A DNA stretch of 34,905 nt from an uncultured Eubacterium sp. GTDB lineage: Bacteria; Bacillota; Clostridia; Oscillospirales; Acutalibacteraceae. The stretch is taken from contig CAJTMQ010000001.1 of assembly GCA_910577215.1 (NCBI GenBank), positions 40,804-75,708 of the forward strand. Direction: 5' to 3'. Below, piece after piece: positions 24,818-31,039 of this stretch. The stretch's first letter is position 1. Every line of letters begins with the position of its first letter. A program made the position numbers and the translations under genes. Under the pieces are notes generated by a model that was not told the origin of the DNA, did no database searches, and was given only the letters and a program-made list of their open reading frames with translations.

Positions 24818-26232
24818 TTATTTTCCGAAACTGTTAACGGTTTGGCTAACAGTGAAGTTATTTTGATTGTTTACCGAAACAGAGTTTTCTTTTGTAAATG
24901 TGTTGTCTGCATTAATTCCGTAACTGATTTGCTTGGTACTGAAATCTTCGGTGTATAATTGATAATCACCGCTGACAAGGGAATCTGTGCTGATAATGAT
25001 TGTTTTGAAGCTTTTTGGTGCAGTGAAGGTTATAATTGCTTCATCATCCTTCATAAGTGAAACCATAGTGTCTTTGTTGATTTTTTCATTTAATGAAAAG
25101 GCAATGGTGTTCTGTTTTCCCGTGTTTTGGGGTGTTTCAATCATATCGCTTCCAAGCACAAACAGAGTCCTCCGTTGATAACTGCATTTTTATTTGAATC
25201 AATGCCGTCACCTGAAGCATCAATATAAATGCTTCCGCTGTTAATTGTAATGGTTGCACCGTCACCGCCTGCATTGATTCCGTCATCGTTGGAGTTTATG
25301 ATAAACTCTCCGCTGTTTATGGTTATATCGGCAGCTTCGGTTGCAATTCCCTCGCCTTCATTCTGATTTCCGTTAACAACAAGCTTTCCGTCTCCTGTAA
25401 ATATCAATTCGGCATTGCTGAAAATGCAGCCGTCATATCCGGAATTGCCGCCGTCACTTAAAGTGTTTTCAGTACCGCTTTTTAGATTTATTGTTATGGA
25501 TTTTGCGGCAAGACCTATAATAGCAGCAGTTTGTTCGTTCGTTATTTTAACATTATTTAAAACAAGCTCAACATCTTCGTTTTCTGAATCAATAATGATA
25601 GAATTCGAGAATTCACCGCTGAATTCATAAACTCCGCCGTCTGTTATTGTAATGTCAGTTTTTTGATTATTTAAATTGATAAATTCAGAATCGGCAATAT
25701 TACTGTTGTCCAGATTGACTTTATCTTTCTCTGTCTGAACCTCCTGCATCCCTTGCCCTTTAAGGACGAAATGGTTGGATGCAACAGAAATGCCTGCGGT
25801 TAAATAGCTTGTTAAAAGAGCAAAGCTGAGAATAAATATAATAGATTTATCCTTGTTTTTTAAGAATGCTTTATTTTTAGCACTCATAATAAGATAAATA
25901 AAGCATAATGAGAATAATGCGCTGAATGCACCGATTATGGTAATATGAATTATGTGCAACTGATTATTTCCCCGCATAAGGCTTTCTCTGCCGTTATCAG
26001 GCATTTCAAATTCGTTTTTATTTTTTTGTTCGAAATTTTCATTTGGTGCCGAGGGATGCTCGTTTTCACTAAAATCACTCATATTTTCCTGCATATCAGG
26101 CGGCACTTGCTGATTGTTTACCATGCTTTCATTTTGTTCGTTTCCCTTTGCATAGTTAACTGTTAATGCACTTCCTGCTATTGAAATTAACATTAAAACA
26201 ATTAATACTGCTGATTTTATTTTTTCTTTCAT
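24818..26232 (-). pseudogene. Frameshifted membrane protein with carbohydrate-binding-like beta-helix region
   Basis: Two overlapping minus-strand frames make one gene. The first (26232 down to 25141, 363 residues) has a signal-like hydrophobic start, an Asn/Gln/Glu-rich stretch, two membrane helices (about 92-116 and 130-150), then repeats such as VELVLNNVKI, ADITINSGEFIINSNDDGIN and GATITINSGSIYIDASGDGID, typical of the DUF4353 'carbohydrate-binding domain-containing' family. It ends abnormally in LCLCLEAI. The expected continuation, TLFVLGSDMIETPQNTGKQN, is in another frame from about 25159 and runs to 24818. One missing base near 25158-25163, after the INGG codons, explains this. The site is not a homopolymer, so slippage or phase variation is unlikely. 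A sequencing error is possible. AAAGGA precedes the start. Confidence 0.8.
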
Positions 26233-26402
26233 TCGGATGTCCTTTCTTATCTGTATTTGGTATTTTGATAATAATAAGTTTTTTTAAAATTCTCATTAAG
26301 GTGATATTAATTAACATTTAAAAGTGGAAATTATTATTGAATTGATTTTATCAAAACTGTAAACAGGTATTTATATATTCGGTTATTTAACAATTATGGT
26401 AC

Positions 26403-26431
26403 TTGACTAATCAAGAAAAATATAGTAAATT
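26403..26431 (+). promoter_or_regulatory. Probable promoter of tRNA-Ser
   Basis: TTGACT (26403-26408), 17 bases, then TAAATT (26426-26431), about 44 bases before the tRNA. The -10 box is imperfect. The rest of 26233-26402 is AT-rich and holds the leader of the frameshifted minus-strand gene; I see nothing else there. Confidence 0.5.
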
Positions 26432-26474
26432 ATATGAGCGGTTGGAAAACCGCATTTATTTAAGGTGAATATAT

Positions 26475-26567
26475 GCAGATGTGTCCGAGCTGGCCGAAGG
26501 AGCACGATTGGAAATCGTGTAAACGGCGAACACCGTTTCAAGGGTTCAAATCCCTTCATCTGCGCCA
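26475..26567 (+). tRNA. tRNA-Ser(GGA)
   Basis: The acceptor arm is GCAGATG (26475-26481) with CATCTGC (26557-26563), then discriminator G and an encoded CCA. The anticodon stem ACGAT/ATCGT holds the loop TTGGAAA with anticodon GGA, which reads UCC and UCU serine codons. The long variable arm (AACGGCGAACACCGTT) is typical of class II tRNAs. The T arm is AGGGTTCAAATCCCT. A tyrosine recombinase gene lies just downstream, so the 3' end probably serves as the attachment site and is regenerated by the element. Confidence 0.97.
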
Positions 26568-26571
26568 AAAG

Positions 26572-26620
26572 AAGCCCCCAAGCCGCTTGGTTAAGCGGAA
26601 AATTGGGGCTTTATTTTTTT
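26572..26620 (+). terminator. Terminator of tRNA-Ser
   Basis: AAGCCCCCAA (26572-26581) pairs with TTGGGGCTT (26603-26611) with one bulged C, enclosing a second stem CCGCTT/AAGCGG (26583-26598). TTTATTTTTTT follows. It also separates the tRNA from the integrase gene end. Confidence 0.85.
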
Positions 26621-26666
26621 GAAAATTAGCAATTATTGATTTGTTTTCAAAATATCATATGTGCTT

Positions 26667-26721
26667 TTTTGGGGCATTTTGGGGCATTTTGGTGGTAAAA
26701 AGGTGGTAAAAAAGTGGTAAA
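26667..26721. repeat. Short direct repeats between tRNA attachment end and integrase
   Basis: TTTTGGGGCA occurs twice in tandem (26667-26676 and 26677-26686). It is followed by three copies of GGTGGTAAA-like units with an 11-base period (26691, 26702 and a variant at 26713). The cluster lies between the integrase stop and the tRNA terminator, where integrase or excisionase arm sites often lie. Confidence 0.6.
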
Positions 26722-26723
26722 TC

Positions 26724-27767
26724 TTACGAAATACCACTTACAAAGTTATTTAATTTGTTTGCTGTTTCTTGTGTTCTGCTCTCTCTAATATGTGTATAAA
26801 CATTCAAAGTAAGTTCTATTTTTGAATGCCCCAATATTTTTGATGCGTCTTTAGTTTCAATTCCGGCATCATAACAGATAGTTGCAAAAGCGTGTCTTAA
26901 TGGATGAGGCGATAAAGTTACATTTGTTTCTTTTCTGTATTTATTCCAAAGCATATTATATTGACTTAATGTTGGAAGCTGCCCATCAATATTAAAAATG
27001 TAACCTGATTTATTCTGATCTAAAACATTTTTCAAAGGAATAAGCAAAGGCACGATTCTAATACCGCTTTTAGATTTTGCCCGATGGTGTATTTTTGGAG
27101 CTCCGTTTTCAAAAACTACAACCTTGTTAACGCTTATAGTATTTTTATTAAAATCTATATCTTCATATGTAAGTGCAAGAGCTTCTCCTCTGCGGCAGCC
27201 TGTGTATAAAATTAAATAGGGAAACAAACCAAATGTTGCATCAACGGATTGTTTTACTTTTTCAATTTCATTGTCAGGGGGAAGCTCTCTGGTTGTTACA
27301 GGAGCATTTTTGGGAATTTTAACAACAGTAACAGGGTTTATTTTAACTAAATCTTTTAATATTGCATAATCAAAAATTAAAGATGCAACAATCTTTCTTA
27401 ATGAAATAGTGTGCTTTGCATAGCCCTTTTTGCCCAATTCATTTATGAAGCGCTGAATGTCTATTGATGTAATCTCTTTTATAAGCCTATTCCCAAATTC
27501 TTCCTTAAGATTTTTAATTGGAGCCTTATATCCGTTCATTGTATAATAACCAACTTCTGTTTCATGAGCTTCAGTCCATTCATCAGCAACCATTTCAAAA
27601 GTAGGATTCAAAGCTTTTTCAATTTCTTTTTCAGCTTGTGCTTGTGCTTGTCTGATTTTGAAACGCAATTCTTCTTCAGAATGTGCATAAATATCTTTCG
27701 TTTTTGTGCTGCCGTCCGCTTGCGGCAAACGTATTTTCTTACGGCAGTAATTGTAGTTTTTCTTCAT
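26724..27767 (-). CDS. int: Tyrosine recombinase (phage integrase)
   Basis: The 347-residue protein has an N-terminal arm-binding region (1-50), a core-binding SAM-like domain (about 55-150) and a C-terminal catalytic domain. The catalytic set is R192 in LYTGCRRGEALAL, a lysine in the KSKSGIRIVPL hairpin, H288-x2-R291 in SPHPLRHAFAT, H314 in ILGHSKIELT and the nucleophile Y324 in LNVYTHI. It should integrate and excise the element at tRNA-Ser, whose 3' end is about 160 bases from its stop codon. AGGAG precedes the ATG. Its upstream region holds palindromes and a divergent promoter (27818-27917). The gene is intact. Confidence 0.95.
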   Translation of the reverse strand: MKKNYNYCRKKIRLPQADGSTKTKDIYAHSEEELRFKIRQAQAQAEKEIEKALNPTFEMVADEWTEAHETEVGYYTMNGYKAPIKNLKEEFGNRLIKEITSIDIQRFINELGKKGYAKHTISLRKIVASLIFDYAILKDLVKINPVTVVKIPKNAPVTTRELPPDNEIEKVKQSVDATFGLFPYLILYTGCRRGEALALTYEDIDFNKNTISVNKVVVFENGAPKIHHRAKSKSGIRIVPLLIPLKNVLDQNKSGYIFNIDGQLPTLSQYNMLWNKYRKETNVTLSPHPLRHAFATICYDAGIETKDASKILGHSKIELTLNVYTHIRESRTQETANKLNNFVSGIS

Positions 27768-27817
27768 TATATCACTCCTCTTAATTTTACTTAAAAAAGG
27801 GCATAAAAATACCCTGC

Positions 27818-27846
27818 TTGCAATTTAAAGCAGAGTGTGATACAAT
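27818..27846 (+). promoter_or_regulatory. Plus-strand promoter between integrase and DUF4236-type gene
   Basis: TTGCAA (27818-27823), 17 bases, then TACAAT (27841-27846). No coding region follows on this strand; a terminator lies 35 bases past the -10 box. The left arm of a 15-base inverted repeat overlaps the spacer and -10 box. Confidence 0.45.
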
Positions 27847-27879
27847 CTATTTGCTTTGGTGGAGTGTATCACACTCTGC
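27830..27879. promoter_or_regulatory. Perfect 15-base inverted repeat containing two operator-like sites
   Basis: GCAGAGTGTGATACA (27830-27844) and TGTATCACACTCTGC (27865-27879) are exact inverted repeats 20 bases apart. Each arm lies in a smaller palindrome: GAGTGT-GAT-ACAATC (27833-27847, one mismatch) and GAGTGT-ATC-ACACTC (27862-27876, perfect). Their centres are 29 bases apart. This looks like a pair of repressor sites over the plus-strand promoter; as RNA the arms could also form one long hairpin. Confidence 0.65.
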
Positions 27880-27880
27880 G

Positions 27881-27917
27881 AATCCCTTAACCTTTGGCGA
27901 GGTTGAGGGATTTTTTT
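27881..27917 (+). terminator. Intrinsic terminator, plus strand, with no gene before it
   Basis: AATCCCT (27881-27887) pairs with AGGGATT (27906-27912) and AACCT with AGGTT, with one mismatch, followed by seven T. The U-tract is on the plus strand only, while both neighbouring genes are on the minus strand. It therefore ends a plus-strand transcript, perhaps the short one from 27818-27846. Confidence 0.75.
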
Positions 27918-27919
27918 AC

Positions 27920-29011
27920 TTATTTTAAACAGATTCCACAAGGCGAGTAACCATCATTGATTAATTCTTCATATGATTTATTGCTTTGTGAAAAATTTTC
28001 GGTATCTATTTTTTTTGCCACATGACAACTGGGTTTGTGAAATTTCATTGAGTCCGTGTTCAATACATAACTTGAATTGACTTCGGATTTATTACTTTGT
28101 GATTTCGTAGTAGTAACCTTTTGAGTAGAAGTTTCCTTTTGGGTTGTTGTTTCTTTTTGAATGCTTGTTTGTTCTTCCGTTGTTGGTTCCGTGGTGGTTT
28201 CTCCGACAACAATCACTTTTATTTCTTCAGATTTTATAATTCCGTCCTTGGTTTGAACATAGACTGTAGCTTCTCCCGGACTTACTGCAGTAATATCATA
28301 ATATACATGTGTAGTCAATGTCGTTTTGCTGTATTTGATTTTAGCTACATCGGGATTGGAAGAAATAAATTCAATATCTTCTATATTAAATGTATCATTT
28401 CCTTTTACATAAAAGTAAGAATTTTTGTTGCTTTTAAATCTTGAAGTTAAGTCAAGTTCTATATCATCAGTTTGTAAAAATTCAAGTTCTGTAATTCCTG
28501 TTTGTGATACTTTTACTTCAGGAAGATCATCAGTAGTAGATAACGCTATGGCTGTAAAAAATATACAGTTAATAGCAAAAAAAGTTGTAATAATTATTTT
28601 GATTATTTTATTCCAATTGGTCTTGGTCCACATAAAATATAAGCCAATCGGAAAAAACAAAACAAGCCCAATGATAGTAGGAATATCTTTGTTTTGTAAA
28701 TTATAACCACAGTTTCTGCATACCTTGTCCGTTGGATAAATAGCAGCACCACATTTTTTACAGGTTTCGTTATTTGGTACAGTGCTGGTATTATTGTTAG
28801 TAACAGACTGATGCCTGCTTGAACTGCTATTGTTAGTTTTTGTGTAATATAATCCCGTTCCCGGAATGCCCACATTTGCCGTTCTTCGTCCTTTTGAATT
28901 TATTGAAAAACGCATTCCTTTTGTTCCGACCGAAAAACCAATGCTCTTTTTGTTTAGATTTAATCTAAGCCCTTTTCCAATACTTATTGATTTTCTAAAT
29001 CTGAAACCCAT
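27920..29011 (-). CDS. DUF4236-type membrane protein with zinc ribbon, Ig-like domain and Cys-rich C-terminus
   Basis: This 363-residue mosaic protein starts with a DUF4236 domain (about 1-58: MGFRFRKSISIGKGLRLN, NVGIPGTGLYYT). A zinc ribbon follows (C85-x2-C88 and C98-x2-C101 approximately, in CKKCGAAIYP and CRNCGYN), then one or two membrane helices (about 110-155), a bacterial Ig-like domain with ISSNPDVAKI and AVSPGEATVYV, a Thr/Gln/Glu-rich linker, and a C-terminal KFHKPSCHVAKKI...YSPCGICLK module like the Ada-type metal-binding domain found at the ends of some secreted proteins. Function is unknown. It lies between integrase and repressor, a place where phages often keep lysogen-expressed cargo, so a role in host surface or phage exclusion is possible. 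AAGGAG precedes the ATG. Confidence 0.8.
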   Translation of the reverse strand: MGFRFRKSISIGKGLRLNLNKKSIGFSVGTKGMRFSINSKGRRTANVGIPGTGLYYTKTNNSSSSRHQSVTNNNTSTVPNNETCKKCGAAIYPTDKVCRNCGYNLQNKDIPTIIGLVLFFPIGLYFMWTKTNWNKIIKIIITTFFAINCIFFTAIALSTTDDLPEVKVSQTGITELEFLQTDDIELDLTSRFKSNKNSYFYVKGNDTFNIEDIEFISSNPDVAKIKYSKTTLTTHVYYDITAVSPGEATVYVQTKDGIIKSEEIKVIVVGETTTEPTTEEQTSIQKETTTQKETSTQKVTTTKSQSNKSEVNSSYVLNTDSMKFHKPSCHVAKKIDTENFSQSNKSYEELINDGYSPCGICLK

Positions 29012-29027
29012 TTATATTCTCCTTTTG

Positions 29028-29051
29028 CCATTTCTTTTGAAATGGTCTTTT
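29028..29051 (+). terminator. Terminator-like hairpin, plus strand, in the leader of the DUF4236-type gene
   Basis: CCATTTC (29028-29034) pairs with GAAATGG (29039-29045) around TTTT, followed by TCTTTTTT. It would stop plus-strand transcripts, though no plus-strand gene precedes it. On the minus strand the same hairpin lies in the mRNA leader just before the ribosome binding site. Confidence 0.5.
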
Positions 29052-29319
29052 TTATTTCACCTTAGCAGATGATTACATAATAACTATAAAAAATAGCACG
29101 AAAAACGGCATAATGTCAATGAATTTTGCGAAAATGCACGTTTTTTCTTCGCAAACGTAGCACTGGTAAAATTTCCAATATTTACCACTTTACAGGAATA
29201 TTTTTCCTGATATATTATGAGATTAGAAAGTGAGTTTTGTCAAGTCCTTAATTCGACAAAGTCCGATTTTTTGGACTAAAAAATAAAAGGGGTAGACAAA
29301 AGGAAAAACATAGTATAAA
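29052..29319. other. Noncoding region with several inverted repeats
   Basis: No gene is seen here. Inverted repeats are GGTAAA-N10-TTTACC (29165-29186), AGGAA-N5-TTCCT (29194-29208), TTTGTC/GACAAA (29236-29260) and AGTCC/GGACT (29260-29277); the last two share a base, so they could be alternative hairpins. TAGACA (29293) and TATAAA (29314), 15 bases apart, may form a weak promoter for the small gene at 29362. The first repeat resembles the palindrome at 12023. Confidence 0.4.
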
Positions 29320-29361
29320 ATGATAATTAGAACAAAAATTCTACAAAGGAGTAAATACATA

Positions 29362-29502
29362 ATGAAAATTAATAGAGAAATATTAAAGAATATTAATTTG
29401 TCACAAAAGGATGAATTGTTAGGTTATATCCTTATTCTTGAGAAGCAAGAAAGGCTAAATAATCAAGAGCCTGTTTCTGCTTATCTTCAGGAAGACGATT
29501 GA
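29362..29502 (+). CDS. Small 46-residue protein overlapping the repressor gene tail
   Basis: AAAGGAG lies ten bases before ATG 29362, which is a better start than the in-frame ATG at 29320. The product (MKINREILKN to PVSAYLQEDD) is charged and mostly helical, and is not recognised. Its last 71 bases overlap the 3' end of the minus-strand repressor gene, tail to tail. The ribosome binding site and possible promoter support expression, but the gene is short and could be an artefact. If transcribed, its RNA would be antisense to the repressor mRNA end. Confidence 0.5.
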   Translation: MKINREILKNINLSQKDELLGYILILEKQERLNNQEPVSAYLQEDD

Positions 29503-29758
29503 AAACTTTTATTATTTGATTATCAATATCGTCATTAGAATATTGGGTGTTTTCAAAAACATCTATATTATCATCAACTAAATTGACAATAGGAATATTT
29601 AATTTTTCTCCAAATTGTTTAGCTACTAATATGTTTGGATTTCTACCATTTTCATATCGGCTTATTACTTGCTTGGACGAATCAACTATTTCAGCGAGTT
29701 GCTCTTGAGAAAGATGCCGAACTTCTCTTATTATTTTTAATTTTTCTCCAAATGTCAT
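29432..29758 (-). CDS. CI-like XRE-family repressor of the element
   Basis: The 108-residue protein has an N-terminal Cro/C1 helix-turn-helix (MTFGEKLKIIREVRHLSQEQLAEIVDSS... with KQVISRYENGRNPN as the recognition region, residues about 1-60) and a C-terminal helical tail (DDIDNQIIKVFNRLPEDKQKQALDYLAFLA) that probably dimerises. There is no LexA-type peptidase domain, so induction cannot be by RecA-stimulated self-cleavage. AAGGAG precedes ATG 29758. It diverges from a Cro-like gene, and three operator-like sites lie between them, one over its own promoter. It is therefore the likely lysogeny repressor. Confidence 0.92.
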   Translation of the reverse strand: MTFGEKLKIIREVRHLSQEQLAEIVDSSKQVISRYENGRNPNILVAKQFGEKLNIPIVNLVDDNIDVFENTQYSNDDIDNQIIKVFNRLPEDKQKQALDYLAFLASQE

Positions 29759-29786
29759 ATTGACAACTCCTTAGTGGTATATGGCA

Positions 29787-29814
29787 ATTATAAAATAGCA
29801 TATTTCGTCACCAA
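29787..29814 (-). promoter_or_regulatory. Repressor promoter
   Basis: On the minus strand TTGGTG (29814-29809), 16 bases, then TATAAT (29792-29787). The -35 box lies inside the leftmost operator-like site, as expected for autoregulation. Confidence 0.6.
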
Positions 29815-29914
29815 AATCAATACAAATTGCAAAAAAAATAAAATTTGTCACCGAATGGTTGACAAGCAGATTTTAATGTGTTATTATCATAACGAAGTCA
29901 CCGAATGGTTACAA
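29806..29914. promoter_or_regulatory. Three operator-like sites of the lysogeny switch
   Basis: The sites are CGTCACCAAAATCAATACA (29806-29824), TGTCACCGAATGGTTGACA (29846-29864) and AGTCACCGAATGGTTACAA (29896-29914). All begin with GTCACC, and the last two share 14 identical bases. The middle site is a 19-base palindrome with two mismatched pairs and covers the early -35 box; the right site covers the likely early transcription start; the left site covers the repressor -35 box. Spacing is 40 and 50 bases. Confidence 0.8.
29859..29887 (+). promoter_or_regulatory. Early (Cro-side) promoter
   Basis: TTGACA (29859-29864), 17 bases, then TATTAT (29882-29887). It is flanked by the middle and right operators, so bound repressor should block it. 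Confidence 0.75.
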
Positions 29915-29928
29915 AGGAGGTGGATAAT

Positions 29929-30183
29929 ATGTCCGCAAAAATTAAAGAAATGCATATTCTAATTCATACGAAATTTACCTCAGAAGCAGAGTGTGCAAGA
30001 GAATTAGAAAAAAGATTTCCGACACATCACTGGAGTAAATCTAAATTAAACAAGTATACTAACGGAAAAATACCCGGTATAACTGAAATAAACGATCTTT
30101 CAATTGTATTGGAAAAAAGTGTTGAAGAACTTATACATATTTTTTTATCAAGTACGTCACCAAAAGGTGACACAGCCGCATAA
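29929..30183 (+). CDS. Cro-like helix-turn-helix regulator
   Basis: The 84-residue protein starts at ATG 29929, seven bases after AAAGGAGGTGG; a longer in-frame start at 29905 lies in the right operator and is unlikely. The sequence SEAECARELEKRFPTHHWSKSKLNKYTNGKIPGITEINDLSIVLEKSVEEL fits an XRE-type fold, with WSKSKLNKYTNGK as the recognition region, though the first helix pair is unusual (EKRFPTHHWS insertion). It is the first gene of the early operon and diverges from the repressor, the position of Cro. Its last codons contain a perfect GTCACC/GGTGAC palindrome like the operators. Confidence 0.8.
   Translation: MSAKIKEMHILIHTKFTSEAECARELEKRFPTHHWSKSKLNKYTNGKIPGITEINDLSIVLEKSVEELIHIFLSSTSPKGDTAA
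30156..30171. promoter_or_regulatory. Fourth operator-like palindrome inside the Cro-like gene end
   Basis: GTCACC-AAAA-GGTGAC is a perfect 16-base palindrome in the last codons of the Cro-like gene. Its first eleven bases with the preceding C (CGTCACCAAAA) are identical to the leftmost operator at 29806. A distal auxiliary site for repressor looping or a roadblock is plausible. Confidence 0.5.
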
Positions 30184-30231
30184 AAGAAAACCAGCCATAC
30201 CGATGTATAACTGTTAGGAAGGAGTGATTGG

Positions 30232-30327
30232 GTGTCAACATTAACGCAAATAGTTCTTATCTGTGCAGTAACATTTGTTGCTACTCTTGCAATAGCAGGC
30301 TTTGCACCGAATCTGAAAAAGAAATAA
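30232..30327 (+). CDS. 31-residue single-helix membrane peptide
   Basis: GGAAGGAG lies seven bases before a GTG start at 30232. The peptide MSTLTQIVLICAVTFVATLA then IAGFAPNLKKK is one hydrophobic helix with a basic C-terminus, the layout of a small inner-membrane phage peptide. It follows the Cro-like gene by 48 bases. Function is unknown; small membrane toxins, exclusion peptides and regulators look like this. A hairpin follows the stop codon. Confidence 0.6.
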   Translation: MSTLTQIVLICAVTFVATLAIAGFAPNLKKK

Positions 30328-30359
30328 AAAAGAAAAAACCGACTGCAGCCACAGTCGGT
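30327..30359 (-). terminator. Hairpin with a minus-strand U-tract
   Basis: ACCGACTG (30338-30345) pairs with CAGTCGGT (30352-30359) around a six-base loop. The plus strand has an A-run before it and no T-run after it, so it is an intrinsic terminator for leftward transcripts. It might protect the switch region from leftward readthrough. Bases 30360-30461 otherwise hold only AT-rich sequence and a ribosome binding site. Confidence 0.6.
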
Positions 30360-30461
30360 AGAACAAATGATAAATTACTCAGACATTAGCATAAATATCA
30401 TTTATTTTATTATAAATGAAAAACGTTAATTTGTCAAATAAAATATAAGGAGAAAGATGTC

Positions 30462-30665
30462 ATGAGAGAAAAAGCAGATTACAGAAATAACATTGAGCAG
30501 CTTAATCTCAAGTTTCCAAATAAAGATATGTTAAATATATCAGATGTTGCAAGATTTACCGGCTTTGACAGAAAAAAAGTAAAATCAGTTTTCGGTAAAG
30601 AATTTAAAATTTATGGTGGTAGTAAGTCAATATCAAAAGCCGCATTGGCAAGGCTTATCAGTTAA
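30462..30665 (+). CDS. Small helix-turn-helix protein, excisionase-like
   Basis: The 67-residue protein has an N-terminal helical lead and a likely DNA-binding unit, MLNISDVARFTGFDRKKVKS then KEFKIYGGSKSISKAALARL, resembling AlpA/excisionase-type winged helices with a short hairpin. AAGGAGA precedes the ATG. In phage early regions such proteins act as excisionases or transcription regulators; which applies here cannot be told. No conflict with other frames. Confidence 0.75.
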   Translation: MREKADYRNNIEQLNLKFPNKDMLNISDVARFTGFDRKKVKSVFGKEFKIYGGSKSISKAALARLIS

Positions 30666-30679
30666 AAGGAGTTGAAAAT

Positions 30680-31039
30680 ATGACACCAACAGGAAATTTA
30701 ACATACCCATGGGGATTGGTATACATAGGCATTTTGTTTTTGGTAGTAGCTATAGCTGCAGTACTTTCCGCAATAGTAACACTTCAGCGTGGGGAAATCA
30801 AGGACCTTCTTGCTCGCCGGGATAGAAACAAGTCTGCCGAGCAGGAGGATGAAAGCACATGCAGCAGAGAGTGTAAATACTTTTGTGCACTTGAAGATGT
30901 GGTAATACCCGAACTGCAGCAGGAAATTGATGCATGGAAAGCGGCATATAAGAATTCAGAAATACGGTGTGAATTGATGAATAGCACAATAACCAAGCTA
31001 CGAACGAATAACAATGCAAAGGAGCAGAGCAATGGCTAA
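30680..31039 (+). CDS. Early phage protein with one membrane helix and Cys motif, unknown function
   Basis: The 119-residue product has a short outside N-terminus, a membrane helix (about residues 13-35: LVYIGILFLVVAIAAVLSAI), a basic stretch, a C-x3-C-x3-C motif in CSRECKYFCALED, and a helical, likely coiled-coil C-terminus (VVIPELQQEIDAWKAAYKNSE). AAAGGAG precedes the ATG. It overlaps the next gene by eight bases, so both belong to one operon. I do not recognise the family. Confidence 0.75.
   Translation: MTPTGNLTYPWGLVYIGILFLVVAIAAVLSAIVTLQRGEIKDLLARRDRNKSAEQEDESTCSRECKYFCALEDVVIPELQQEIDAWKAAYKNSEIRCELMNSTITKLRTNNNAKEQSNG

Noticed and set aside
25141..25170. Programmed ribosomal frameshift in the beta-helix gene
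   Set aside because: No slippery heptamer or adjacent stimulatory structure is evident at the junction; a one-base deletion is simpler.
26641..26721. CRISPR array near the integrase
   Set aside because: The repeats are only 10-11 bases and directly tandem, without unique spacers; recombinase arm sites fit better.
29165..29186. Shared regulator between the 12-kb islet and the prophage
   Set aside because: The palindromes at 12023 and 29165 look alike only in short AT-rich arms, which can arise by chance; the prophage regulators use GTCACC sites.
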